Part shown: positions 6,282 through 14,795 of the stretch, one piece after another
How the letters are laid out: every line of letters starts with the position of its first letter
How positions within the stretch are numbered: the stretch's first letter is position 1
Assembly (NCBI GenBank): GCA_902801585.1
Contig: CADCIU010000046.1
Span: forward strand, 1-22,878
Length of the DNA: 22,878 nt
Direction of reading: 5' to 3'
DNA from: an uncultured Lachnospiraceae bacterium
Lineage (GTDB): Bacteria; Bacillota_A; Clostridia; Lachnospirales; Lachnospiraceae
The notes under the pieces: model-generated
Database searches by the model: none
Seen by the model: only the letters and a program-made list of their open reading frames with translations
Told to the model about the DNA's origin: nothing
Made by a program: the position numbers and the translations under genes

Positions 6282-6998
6282 ATGAACATTGCGATCATCA
6301 TTGCCGGAGGCGCCGGACACAGGATGGGACAGGATATCCCCAAGCAGTTTATCAACGTATATGATAAGCCGGTCCTGATCTATACGCTGGAAGGCTTTCA
6401 GAAACATCCCCAGATCGATGCGATCGAGGTCGTTTGCATCGACGGTTGGCACGATATCGTCTGGGCTTATGCCAGACAGTTCAACATCGACAAGCTCAAA
6501 TGGATCGTCTCCGGCGGCAGCACGGGACAGGAATCCATCCGCAACGGTGTCTATAACCTGGAAGGAAAGTGCAGCGACGACGATACCATCATCATTCACG
6601 ACGGCATTCGTCCACTGGTGGATGAGACGGTTCTCTCCGATGTCATCATCAAGTGCAAAAAGTACGGGAATGCTGTCACATCCCTGCCTTACAATGAGCA
6701 GATCTTTGTCGTGGATGATGAGATCAGCACAGTGAAATACATCCCGCGCGAGACGCTGCGCAGAGTTTCAACGCCCCAGGCCTATAAATTCGGCAAACTG
6801 GACAGGGCTTACCATGAAGCGTTTGAAAAGGGAATCGGAATTTACGGCTCCTCCTATACCAACACCATGATGGTGGAGCTGGGAGAACGGCTGTATTTTG
6901 CCGCAGGTTCCGACAAGAACATCAAATTGACGACCAAGGATGATCTGGAGATGTTCAAGGCATATCTGAAATCGGACAAAGATAATTGGCTCAAGTAA
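6282..6998 (+). CDS. IspD/TarI-like CTP:alcohol-phosphate cytidylyltransferase
   Basis: This 238-residue enzyme of the IspD family would join CMP from CTP to a polyol or sugar-alcohol phosphate. Visible features are the nucleotide loop AGGAGHRM (8-15), PKQF (20-23), GGSTGQESIRNG (78-89), HDGIRPLV (106-113), TPQAYKF, and the C-terminal KLTTKDDLEMF. In classical IspD and TarI the third motif is GGxxRxxS; here the Arg is Gly82, which suggests a substrate other than the usual one. AAGGAG lies 7 nt before the ATG. No other isoprenoid gene is nearby, whereas the CDP-alcohol transferase-like gene lies just upstream and an epimerase/dehydratase just downstream. A role in making a CDP-activated polyol for the polymer, like CDP-ribitol in teichoic-acid-type pathways, is favoured over MEP isoprenoid synthesis. 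Confidence 0.82.
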   Translation: MNIAIIIAGGAGHRMGQDIPKQFINVYDKPVLIYTLEGFQKHPQIDAIEVVCIDGWHDIVWAYARQFNIDKLKWIVSGGSTGQESIRNGVYNLEGKCSDDDTIIIHDGIRPLVDETVLSDVIIKCKKYGNAVTSLPYNEQIFVVDDEISTVKYIPRETLRRVSTPQAYKFGKLDRAYHEAFEKGIGIYGSSYTNTMMVELGERLYFAAGSDKNIKLTTKDDLEMFKAYLKSDKDNWLK

Positions 6999-7008
6999 GG
7001 GATGCAGA

Positions 7009-8064
7009 ATGGATTTATATAAGAATCAATTATATCTGGAAGATGTCAAGAGGACAGCAGATCTGAGTCTCCCCTGGGACAGCCTCAAGGATCAGGCTGT
7101 TCTCATTTCCGGTGCCACCGGGCTGGTCGGGAGCTTTCTGATCGATGTCCTGATGCAGAAAAATGAAGAGGGGCTGAACTGCCGCATCTATGCACTGGGA
7201 CGCAGCGCTGATAAGGCAGCTCATCGATTTGGAGAGCGGAGTCAACATCCGCTTTTTGCTTTTATACCCTATGATATCAACAAGCCCTTTGTACGGGACG
7301 ATCTTGGAAAGGTCGGATACATTCTGCACCTGGCATCCAATACGCATCCACTGCAGTATTCGACAGACCCCATCGGGACGATCACGACCAACATCATCGG
7401 CCTTCAGAATATGCTGGAGTTCGCGTGTGCGCACAGCGCGGAGCGGTTTGCCTTCGCTTCGTCCAATGAGATCTACGGGGAGAACAGGGGCGACCGGGAG
7501 CTGTTTGATGAGGGCTATTGCGGTTATATTGACTGCAATACACTGCGGGCCGGATATCCGGAGAGCAAGAGATGCGGAGAAGCGCTCTGTCAGGCCTATA
7601 TTTCTCAGAAAGGCCTGGATGTGTGCATCCCGAGGCTGACCAGATCCTACGGGCCCACTATGCTCATGTCGGACACGAAGGCGATCAGTCAGTTCATCCG
7701 CAAAGGGATCGCCGGAGAGGACATCGTGCTCAAGTCGGCGGGGACCCAGTATTACAGCTATACGTATGTAGCTGACGCTGTGAGCGGTCTTTTGACTGTA
7801 CTTCTTAAGGGAAAGTGCGGTGAAGCCTACAACATCGCTGACGAGAAGTCCGATATCATGCTGAAGGATCTGGCGGGCCTGATCGCGCAGACGGCCGGCA
7901 AAAAAGTGATCTTCGAGATTCCTGACGCGGTGGAGGCTGCAGGGTACAGCAAGGCGACCAAGGCCAGGCTGGACGGAAAGAAGCTCCGCGAACTCGGATG
8001 GGCACCTGTCTACGATATCAGGGGCGGCATCGAAAGGACCATTAAGATCCTGAAACAGGGTTGA
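7009..8064 (+). CDS. NAD-dependent epimerase/dehydratase (extended SDR)
   Basis: This 351-residue extended short-chain dehydrogenase resembles UDP-glucuronate decarboxylase and dTDP-glucose dehydratase-like enzymes and would remodel a nucleotide sugar. Residues 35-41 (GATGLVG) are the NAD-binding loop. HLASNTHP (107-114) and FASSNEIYG (149-157) are typical, and the catalytic pair is YPESK (Y183, K187). The N-terminal 28 residues precede the Rossmann fold. The gene begins 10 bp after the cytidylyltransferase stop. Its place between a cytidylyltransferase and a sugar-phosphate transferase raises the possibility that it acts on a CDP-linked substrate. Substrate cannot be read from sequence alone. 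Confidence 0.87.
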   Translation: MDLYKNQLYLEDVKRTADLSLPWDSLKDQAVLISGATGLVGSFLIDVLMQKNEEGLNCRIYALGRSADKAAHRFGERSQHPLFAFIPYDINKPFVRDDLGKVGYILHLASNTHPLQYSTDPIGTITTNIIGLQNMLEFACAHSAERFAFASSNEIYGENRGDRELFDEGYCGYIDCNTLRAGYPESKRCGEALCQAYISQKGLDVCIPRLTRSYGPTMLMSDTKAISQFIRKGIAGEDIVLKSAGTQYYSYTYVADAVSGLLTVLLKGKCGEAYNIADEKSDIMLKDLAGLIAQTAGKKVIFEIPDAVEAAGYSKATKARLDGKKLRELGWAPVYDIRGGIERTIKILKQG

Positions 8065-8099
8065 AACAAGCTTTAAACAAGAACGAAAGGGCGGCTGAA

Positions 8100-9146
8100 A
8101 TGTCGAAAAAGAATAAAGCGGATTATCCTATAGATTTTGTGCTGCTCTGGGTGGATGACAGCGATCCCGAGTGGCGGAAGCTGAGAAAACAGTATTCGCC
8201 GGACAGCGATTTTCTGGTGGATGACAGCGAAGCCAGATACAGGGACTGGGAGACGCTCAAATACTGGTTCAGGGGCGTGGAGAAGTTTGCACCCTGGGTC
8301 AACAAGATCTATTTTGTAACATGCGGGCATGTGCCGTCCTGGCTGAACCTGGATGCGGAGAAGCTCGTACATGTTAAGCACGAGGACTATATACCAAAAG
8401 AGTACCTTCCGACCTTCAGTTCTCATCCGATCGAGCTCAATCTCAATCGGATCAAGGATCTGTCGGAGCATTTTGTATATTTTAACGATGACACATTCAT
8501 CTGCAGGGAGATCCCCAGGGAGCTGTTCTACAGGGACGGCAAGCCTGTACATCAGGCAAGGCTGCATGCGATCCGCCCGGGAAAGATCGGCGCGATCATG
8601 CCCCACATCTATCTCAACGCCGTGGAAGTGATCAATTCGCACTATGATATGCATGAAGTCCTGAAAAAGGACAGGGATAAGTGGTATTCTGTCAGAAAGA
8701 ACGGGGTCAAGACCGTTCTGGAGAACCGGTACTGCAGCCAGTTCAAGATGTTCCCGGGCTTTGGCAACGAGCATCTGCCGGTGCCGATCTTAAAGAGCAC
8801 GATGGATACGATCTGGAAACTCGAAGGTGCGAGACTGGATGACACCTGCCGTCACAAGTTCCGTGATGTCAGGGACGTGAGTCAGTTCGTATTCCGCTAC
8901 TGGCAGATGGCAAGCGGGAATTTCGTGCCCGAAAAGCTGGAGAATCTGGGCGCACATTACACGATCAAATCCGACAGGGAAAACGTCAAACAGCTCTGCA
9001 AATATGTGACGACAAGCAAATACGGTCTTCTCTGTCTCAATGACGCGGACCTGATCGACACCTATGAGGATTTTGTGTGGGCAAAAAAACAGCTGATCAA
9101 AGCATTTGACGAGCTCCTTCCGGATAAATCTGTATTTGAGAAGTGA
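8100..9146 (+). CDS. Stealth-family sugar-phosphate transferase
   Basis: Stealth proteins (bacterial capsule polymerases such as the meningococcal group A and X enzymes, related to the human GlcNAc-1-phosphotransferase) transfer hexose-1-phosphate to make phosphodiester bonds. Conserved region 1 is IDFVLLWVDDSDPEW (11-25). Region 2 is clear from RYRDWETLKYWFRGVEKFAPW (46-66) through IYFVTCGHVPSWL (70-82), LPTFSSHPIELNLNRI (103-118) and FVYFNDDTF (125-133). The later FRDVRDVSQFVFRYWQMASG fits region 3. I place the start at the ATG at 8100 behind AAAGGG, giving 348 residues. A TTG at 8061 overlapping the previous stop would add 13 non-conserved residues. The product implies sugar-phosphate links in the polymer, probably in the repeat unit because a Wzy-like protein follows. 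Confidence 0.9.
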   Translation: MSKKNKADYPIDFVLLWVDDSDPEWRKLRKQYSPDSDFLVDDSEARYRDWETLKYWFRGVEKFAPWVNKIYFVTCGHVPSWLNLDAEKLVHVKHEDYIPKEYLPTFSSHPIELNLNRIKDLSEHFVYFNDDTFICREIPRELFYRDGKPVHQARLHAIRPGKIGAIMPHIYLNAVEVINSHYDMHEVLKKDRDKWYSVRKNGVKTVLENRYCSQFKMFPGFGNEHLPVPILKSTMDTIWKLEGARLDDTCRHKFRDVRDVSQFVFRYWQMASGNFVPEKLENLGAHYTIKSDRENVKQLCKYVTTSKYGLLCLNDADLIDTYEDFVWAKKQLIKAFDELLPDKSVFEK

Positions 9147-9169
9147 AGAACCGGAGATAGAAAGTAATA

Positions 9170-10474
9170 ATGATCAAAAAAATATATAAAAAGAGTATCT
9201 GGTACTTTCTGATCTCGCTCTTATTCTTTCAACCGGCCAGATATGTGCTGGGAGACTCTTTGACAAGTGTATGGAATTATGTTCTGATCGCGGTCTGCGC
9301 AGTTTACGTGTTCCTGTATATCAAGAATATCCGCAGTGCGGGGATGAGAAAGCCGGACGTCGGAATACTGGCGCTGACAGCGGCACATGTATTCTGTCTT
9401 TGCATATCCTCTCTTTTTAATGTATCGACATCCAATATCAGAGGCGGCGTGATCTATGCCGCTTTTTTGGCAGGATTTATAGCCTATTCCCGGTTCGGAC
9501 TCATAAATGCTCCCAAACAGTTCCTGGAAGGGATGATCGCCGCGGGAACGCTGATCTGCGGGGCCAACCTTTTGACAATTCTTCTCTATCAAAATAACGG
9601 AGGAATGCGAAAAGGGATTGACAGCGCGATGGGAAGGGCTTACTCTGACAACTGGTTTCTGCTGGGGCATGCCAACAACACTTTTTTTGTTGTATTTCCC
9701 GTTGTCGTGCTGCTATTTGTATACGCATATCAGTTTCACAAGAAATGGATCAAGCCGGCGTACTTATTTGCAGTGTTTGCGCTGGCAAGTTTTTGTGTAC
9801 AATGGTCACTGGCGGGATTTTTGAGTTTTTCGGTCTTTTTGGGCCTCGTCGTTCTGGACGGCATTCCTTCTCCGGGAGCGGTAAGGATCGTCAAAAGGGC
9901 GGTGGACCTGCGGCTGAATATGATCGTATTTCTCACGCTGGAATCTTTTTTGGCACTGTTTTCCGGCCTGAGCCGGTACACGGATTTTTTGCTGAAGTAT
10001 TTCGGAAAGGGACAGAGCATCAGCGCAAGACTGGGAATCTGGACCAACGCGGTCCGATATATCATGATGAGACCGATCCTGGGGAACGGATGGAACAAAG
10101 AATCCGTGGAGATTATGAGACTTACGCGGAGTCACACACACAATATCCTGATCGAATACCTTTATTGCGGCGGGATCGTCGCGGTCTTTCTGTTCTTATT
10201 TGCGGTCGAATACCTGCAGAGACAGATCGATACCCGAAAAAGCCTGTTTTACAGCAGCAAGTCTTCGAGGATCGCTCTCTATGCCGTGACGCCCTACATG
10301 CTGGCGTGCACTTTTGACTACTACATGTTCAGGTATCATCCGATGATCCTCTATGTGATCCTCTGGTATCTGTATTATCATTCCGGCAAGGCCGGGCAGA
10401 ACGAAAACGGGCTTCGACACGGAGGCGGCTATGAACAAACCGATCGGAATACTGACTTTTCACAGAGCATCTAA
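9170..10474 (+). CDS. Wzy-like polymerase / O-antigen ligase family membrane protein
   Basis: This 434-residue protein is almost entirely hydrophobic helices (about 10-12), with a long loop around residues 280-325 that ends in the typical HTHNILIEYLYCGG near 322-335. That layout is shared by Wzy repeat-unit polymerases and WaaL/O-antigen ligases. In a Firmicutes polysaccharide operon with a Wzx-like flippase, the polymerase role is the better guess: joining undecaprenyl-linked repeat units on the outer membrane face. The Shine-Dalgarno (GGAG about 13 nt before the ATG) is distant. The last 44 bp overlap the next gene in another frame, and the C-terminal tail (GGYEQTDRNTDFSQSI) is hydrophilic. 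As with all Wzy proteins, linkage and substrate cannot be predicted. Confidence 0.82.
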   Translation: MIKKIYKKSIWYFLISLLFFQPARYVLGDSLTSVWNYVLIAVCAVYVFLYIKNIRSAGMRKPDVGILALTAAHVFCLCISSLFNVSTSNIRGGVIYAAFLAGFIAYSRFGLINAPKQFLEGMIAAGTLICGANLLTILLYQNNGGMRKGIDSAMGRAYSDNWFLLGHANNTFFVVFPVVVLLFVYAYQFHKKWIKPAYLFAVFALASFCVQWSLAGFLSFSVFLGLVVLDGIPSPGAVRIVKRAVDLRLNMIVFLTLESFLALFSGLSRYTDFLLKYFGKGQSISARLGIWTNAVRYIMMRPILGNGWNKESVEIMRLTRSHTHNILIEYLYCGGIVAVFLFLFAVEYLQRQIDTRKSLFYSSKSSRIALYAVTPYMLACTFDYYMFRYHPMILYVILWYLYYHSGKAGQNENGLRHGGGYEQTDRNTDFSQSI

Positions 10475-11522
10475 CTATGGCGCCGTCCTGCAGGCGTATG
10501 CGCTCCAGACGGTATTGAGCGGGATCAGCGGGAATGCGGAGATTGTGGACTACTACTGCAGCGCCGTAGAGGATGACCACAGGCCCATAGGCCTGTTCAA
10601 ACACCACAAAGTGCATAAGGCGATCCTTCACCTGCCTTTAAAAGCTAAAAAAGACATGGTGTTCAACGCCTTTCGAAAGAGAAAGCTGGTCACATCCGAG
10701 CCATACAGGAAGAAGAACATCGCTGCCGCCGCGGACAGATATGCGGTTTTTGTCGCCGGTTCTGACCAGGTTTGGAATGACCGGCTCTCGGGGATGGATC
10801 CGGCCTATATGATGGATTTCGCGCGGGAAGAGCAGAGATATTCTTATGCGTGCAGTTTCGGCTTCGATCAGTTCCCCAAGGGCAGGGAACGGACTTATGT
10901 CAAATATCTGAGCGCGATCAGGCGAATCTCACTGCGTGAGAGCAGCGGTGTGGATATGCTGGCGAACTACGGGCTGCAGGCGCAGACAGATCTGGATCCC
11001 ACGCTCCTGCTTGCAGCAGAGGAGTGGAAGGCATTTTGCAAAGTGCCGAACAGAAAGGAGCCTTACATTCTGGTCTATACGGTGAGTCCGGATGTGCATC
11101 TTCTCGAATATGCGAGAAAGCTTTCCGAGAGGACCGGATGTCCGATCCTGTACCTGAATAATCAAATGCGGACCAACAGGGATCTCACAAGGATCCGGTT
11201 TGCGACACCTGAGGAATTTGTGGGACTCTTCGCCGGCGCACAATATGTGCTGACCAATTCTTTCCACGGCACGGCCTTCTCATTGATCTTTCACAAGAAA
11301 CTGAAGGTGGAGCTGGAAACGAAAAAGAAGTTTAACGTCCGCAGCCGGGACCTTTTACAGAATTGTGCGCTGGACGGCTGTATATTGAAAAATGACGAAT
11401 CGGACGACCTGTTCGAGCAGGACTGGGATCGGGCGGATGCGCTCCTGAACGCAATGAGGGAGAAGTCGCTTGATTATCTGAGAGAGATCGCGTCCGCAGC
11501 GGAGGCAAATGATGCCGGCTGA
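10431..11522 (+). CDS. Polysaccharide pyruvyl transferase family protein 2
   Basis: This is a second, diverged member of the family seen at 4299-5489. It has the opening IGILTFHRASNYGAVLQAYAL (5-25), VAGSDQVWNDR near 108-118, YACSFGFDQFP, an SLRESSGVDML segment, a TDLDPTLLL motif, and the hallmark VLTNSFHGTAFSLIF near 273-287. At 363 residues it is slightly shorter than the first copy. GGAGG lies about 8 nt upstream of the ATG, within the end of the polymerase gene, so the two genes overlap by 44 bp and are probably translationally linked. Having two such enzymes suggests two pyruvylation sites, or one copy with a changed function. Acceptor sugars are unknown. Confidence 0.87.
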   Translation: MNKPIGILTFHRASNYGAVLQAYALQTVLSGISGNAEIVDYYCSAVEDDHRPIGLFKHHKVHKAILHLPLKAKKDMVFNAFRKRKLVTSEPYRKKNIAAAADRYAVFVAGSDQVWNDRLSGMDPAYMMDFAREEQRYSYACSFGFDQFPKGRERTYVKYLSAIRRISLRESSGVDMLANYGLQAQTDLDPTLLLAAEEWKAFCKVPNRKEPYILVYTVSPDVHLLEYARKLSERTGCPILYLNNQMRTNRDLTRIRFATPEEFVGLFAGAQYVLTNSFHGTAFSLIFHKKLKVELETKKKFNVRSRDLLQNCALDGCILKNDESDDLFEQDWDRADALLNAMREKSLDYLREIASAAEANDAG

Positions 11523-11591
11523 ACGTGCTCCTTCGCCGATCGTTATAGGATCGATTCATGATCGTATTATGTTGGAGGAAATCTTTTTTAC

Positions 11592-13007
11592 ATGAGCCGA
11601 GAAGGAAAACTGGTAAAGAATACGATGATACTGGGACTCGGGAGCTTTTTCCCGAGACTGACGGCTTTCATCACTTTACCGATACTGACAGGATATCTGA
11701 CAAAAGCGGAATACGGTACGTATGATCTGATCACGGTACTGGTGTCACTGATCCTGCCGGCAGCAACGCTGCAGATCCAGTCGGCCGCCTTTCGCTTTCT
11801 GATCGATGAGAGAGGGAATGAGGAGAGAAAAAAGAGCATTATCTCCAACATTTTTGCGTTTATTGTGCCGACGTCACTGCTGGTGCTGTGTGTGCTTTAC
11901 CTGTTCCTTCCGGGGGACATGACGATCCGGATCTTGATCTGCGCATATTTCTTCGCGGATATCCTGGTCAATGCATCCAGGCAGGTGGCAAGAGGCCTGC
12001 ACATGAATCTGCGCTATTCGATCAGCGCGATCATCAGCGCGACCGGAAAGATGGTCTTTGCGGTCATCTTCGTCTTGTATATGAAGATGGGACTGATGGG
12101 GGCAGTGCTGGCCCTGATGCTCTCGGATCTTCTTTCTTTTATATATATGGCAGCGGCGCTGAATCTCCCTCATTATATCGACTTAAGGCTTGTCAACAAA
12201 AAGGATCTCAAGGCTCTTCTGAGCTATTCCTGGCCGATTGTACCCAACAGTCTGTCCATGTGGGTCATGAGAGTGTCCGACCGCTTTGTCATCAATGTTT
12301 TTATGGGGGCGCCGGCGGTCGCAGTCTATGCGGTCGCCAACAAGATTCCTTCACTTCTGACCCTGGCGCAGAGCACATTTACGATGGCCTGGTATGAGAG
12401 CGCATCGATCGTCTCGAAAGAGGATGATGCCACGGAGTATTATTCCTCCATGTACAGGACAATCTACGACCTGATGGCGGGAATACTGGGACTTCTGATC
12501 TCATTTATGCCGATCCTGTTCAAGCTGCTGATCAGGGGCGACTACTCCGAGTCCTATACGCAGATGCCGATCCTGTTCCTTGCCATGTTCTTCTACAGTC
12601 TGTGCGCGTTCCTTGGCGGCATCTATGTGGCGTTTAAGGATACAAAGAGCGTCGGCATCACGACGACGTGCGCAGCTGTGTGCAACCTGGTCGTGGACCT
12701 TGCGACGATCCGGTGGATCGGATTATACGCCGCATCGATCTCCACGCTCGTCAGCTATCTGTTTTTGTATCTGTTCCGCATGTACGATGTCAGAAAATTC
12801 GTGAAGATCACTTATGATTATGTGCACATGGCGATCGTGCTCGTCATTATGTTTGTTGAACTTTTCCTCTGTTTCTTGCAGAACAGAGTGCTAAATATCG
12901 CGAACATGGCACTTGGGGTCATTGCCTTTGTTGTGCTGAACAGAGAAGTGTCCAAGGCCTTGGCAGCGAAAACACTGCAAACACTCAAGAAGTTTACCGG
13001 AAGGTGA
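11592..13007 (+). CDS. Wzx-like polysaccharide flippase (MOP superfamily)
   Basis: This 471-residue protein has about 14 hydrophobic helices and the classic N-terminus of Wzx/RfbX-type flippases: KNTMILGLGSFFPRLTAFITLPI (residues 9-31), followed by GYLTKAEYGTYDLI. It would move the undecaprenyl-linked repeat unit across the membrane for the polymerase encoded upstream. A conserved-type SWPIVPNSLSMWVM...DRFVI segment occurs around residues 215-235. A strong GGAGG lies 13 nt before the ATG, longer than usual. The 69-bp gap before the gene holds short GATCG repeats and a TATTAT, but no convincing promoter. It sits centrally in the operon between the second pyruvyl transferase and the MenD-like gene. 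Confidence 0.9.
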   Translation: MSREGKLVKNTMILGLGSFFPRLTAFITLPILTGYLTKAEYGTYDLITVLVSLILPAATLQIQSAAFRFLIDERGNEERKKSIISNIFAFIVPTSLLVLCVLYLFLPGDMTIRILICAYFFADILVNASRQVARGLHMNLRYSISAIISATGKMVFAVIFVLYMKMGLMGAVLALMLSDLLSFIYMAAALNLPHYIDLRLVNKKDLKALLSYSWPIVPNSLSMWVMRVSDRFVINVFMGAPAVAVYAVANKIPSLLTLAQSTFTMAWYESASIVSKEDDATEYYSSMYRTIYDLMAGILGLLISFMPILFKLLIRGDYSESYTQMPILFLAMFFYSLCAFLGGIYVAFKDTKSVGITTTCAAVCNLVVDLATIRWIGLYAASISTLVSYLFLYLFRMYDVRKFVKITYDYVHMAIVLVIMFVELFLCFLQNRVLNIANMALGVIAFVVLNREVSKALAAKTLQTLKKFTGR

Positions 13008-13048
13008 GAGAGGTCCGGAGACATTCAGTATTTTGAACGGGGGCACCT

Positions 13049-14788
13049 ATGAATTTACACTACACCAGTGAAAAAAACGCACAGCTGCTGATCGCTCTGA
13101 TGAAAAAAAGAGGGATCCGCAAAGTGATCGTAAGCCCGGGAGCGCAGAATATCTGCTTTGTCGGCAGCATACAGAGCGACCGCTTTTTCGAGATCTATTC
13201 GGCGCCGGACGAGAGATCAGCAGCTTATATGGCATGCGGGATGGCGGCGGAGTCGGGAGAAGCCGTTGCACTGAGCTGTACGGGCGCCACGGCGTCGCGC
13301 AACTATTTTCCCGCTCTGACGGAGGCCTACTACAGAAAGCTTCCGATCCTTGCCGTCACGGCCACCAAACATCAGGCTTTTGTGGGACAGAACGTGCCGC
13401 AGGTGATCGACCGGTCGGTGGTCTCCAATGATATCGCGAAGATGAGCATTTATGTGCCGACCATTCTGTGTGAAGACGACGAGTGGGGAGCTGTGGTAAA
13501 GCTCAATACGGCGCTCCTCGAGCTCACAAGAGACGGAGGAGGTCCTGTCCACATCAATTTGGAGACGACACACAGTGCGGATTACTCCGTGACGGAACTT
13601 CCGGATGTGCGTGTCATTGACCGGATCAGGACCGGCGAGCCCTTCACAAGGCCGGGCAGAAACAGAAAGATCGTGGTCTTTGCGGGAGAGCACGGGAAAT
13701 GGAGTGAAGAGCTCACGAATGCGGTGGATGCTTTCTGTGAGGTATATAATGCGGTCGTCCTCTGCGACCACACGAGCAATTACCACGGAAAGTTCAAGGT
13801 ACTGCCTGCAATGACGCTGTTCCAGACGCAGTACCGCAGTCCGCTCGCGGACATCGATCTTCTCATAGAGATCGGGAATGTGTCGGGAGCCTATTATCCC
13901 TTGAAGCCCAGAGAAGTGTGGAGGATCCATCCTGACGGAGAGATCAGAGACCAGTTCAGAAAGCTGCGCTATGTATTCGAGATGGAGGAGGAACGGTTCT
14001 TCAGACGCTGTCTCCCCAAAGAGGCCGCGGTGTCATCCACTTCGCATTATGAGGCGTGGAAGAACGAATACGCGGAGCTTACCGGACTGATCCATGACCT
14101 GCCGTATTCCAATATCTGGATGGCGGGGGAATTCTCGAAGGCGATCCCGGAGAATACGGTCCTGCACCTTGCGATCCTCAATTCTCTCAGGAGCTGGAAC
14201 TTCTATTATATGCCGGAGAGCGTTGACTGCTACTGCAATACCGGCGGATTCGGCATTGACGGGCCGGTCTCGACAGTCATGGGAGGCGCGCTGGCCGACC
14301 CGGACCGCGTTCATTTCCTTGTGACCGGCGATCTGGCATTCTTCTACGACATGAACGCCATGGGCAACCGTCATTTCCCTTCCAATGTGAGGATCCTTCT
14401 GGTCAACAACGGCATAGGAACGGAGTTCAAGAACTACAACCACAAAGCGGCCAGGTTCGGAGACAGCGCCGATCTGTACATGGCTGCCGGAGGCCACTAC
14501 GGCTGCAAGTCGGCGGATCTGGTCCGTCATTACGCGCAGGACCTTGGTTTTTCCTATATGAGCGCTTCCTCTAAAGAGGAATTTCTGGAGGTGCTCCCGG
14601 AATTTACGGATCTGTCGGCCCAAGGCCCTATGGTCTTTGAGACGTTCACGAACAGTTCGGATGAGAGCGATGCCTATAAGGCGATGAAGACGCTGAAGTC
14701 TTCTCCCGAAGGAGCTGCCAAAGCCTTTGCCAAGAAGCTTCTGGGAAAGGAAAACGCAGACAGATTAAAGCGCACACTGGGGAGATAG
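13049..14788 (+). CDS. MenD-like thiamine-diphosphate-dependent enzyme
   Basis: This 579-residue protein has the full three-domain build of a ThDP enzyme and is closest in pattern to MenD (SEPHCHC synthase). VIVSPGAQNICF (27-38) matches the MenD SPG-S-R-S segment. APDERSAAYMACGMA (52-66) contains Glu55, the cofactor-activating residue. SCTGATASRNYFPALTEAYY (76-95) follows. The cofactor site is G427-D428-L429 ... N453-N454, preceded by GFGIDGPVSTVMGGALA. Such enzymes decarboxylate a 2-oxo acid and often join the resulting aldehyde unit to an acceptor. The MenD Ser-Arg-Ser after SPG is replaced by Ala-Gln-Asn, so the substrate probably differs. No menaquinone gene is nearby. The SDR starting 7 bp downstream is the likely partner, reducing the product. 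The GGGG before the ATG at 13049 serves as ribosome site. Confidence 0.85.
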   Translation: MNLHYTSEKNAQLLIALMKKRGIRKVIVSPGAQNICFVGSIQSDRFFEIYSAPDERSAAYMACGMAAESGEAVALSCTGATASRNYFPALTEAYYRKLPILAVTATKHQAFVGQNVPQVIDRSVVSNDIAKMSIYVPTILCEDDEWGAVVKLNTALLELTRDGGGPVHINLETTHSADYSVTELPDVRVIDRIRTGEPFTRPGRNRKIVVFAGEHGKWSEELTNAVDAFCEVYNAVVLCDHTSNYHGKFKVLPAMTLFQTQYRSPLADIDLLIEIGNVSGAYYPLKPREVWRIHPDGEIRDQFRKLRYVFEMEEERFFRRCLPKEAAVSSTSHYEAWKNEYAELTGLIHDLPYSNIWMAGEFSKAIPENTVLHLAILNSLRSWNFYYMPESVDCYCNTGGFGIDGPVSTVMGGALADPDRVHFLVTGDLAFFYDMNAMGNRHFPSNVRILLVNNGIGTEFKNYNHKAARFGDSADLYMAAGGHYGCKSADLVRHYAQDLGFSYMSASSKEEFLEVLPEFTDLSAQGPMVFETFTNSSDESDAYKAMKTLKSSPEGAAKAFAKKLLGKENADRLKRTLGR

Positions 14789-14795
14789 TGATAGT

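Noticed and set aside
8061..8099. TTG start for the Stealth protein overlapping the previous stop
   Set aside because: The 13 extra residues are not part of conserved region 1, and AAAGGG precedes the ATG at 8100. Translational coupling from the TTG remains possible but is less likely.
11523..11591. Promoter or hairpin operator before the flippase gene
   Set aside because: GATCG repeats and a TATTAT are present, but the -35 position (GTTATA) is poor and the inverted repeats are only 5 bp.
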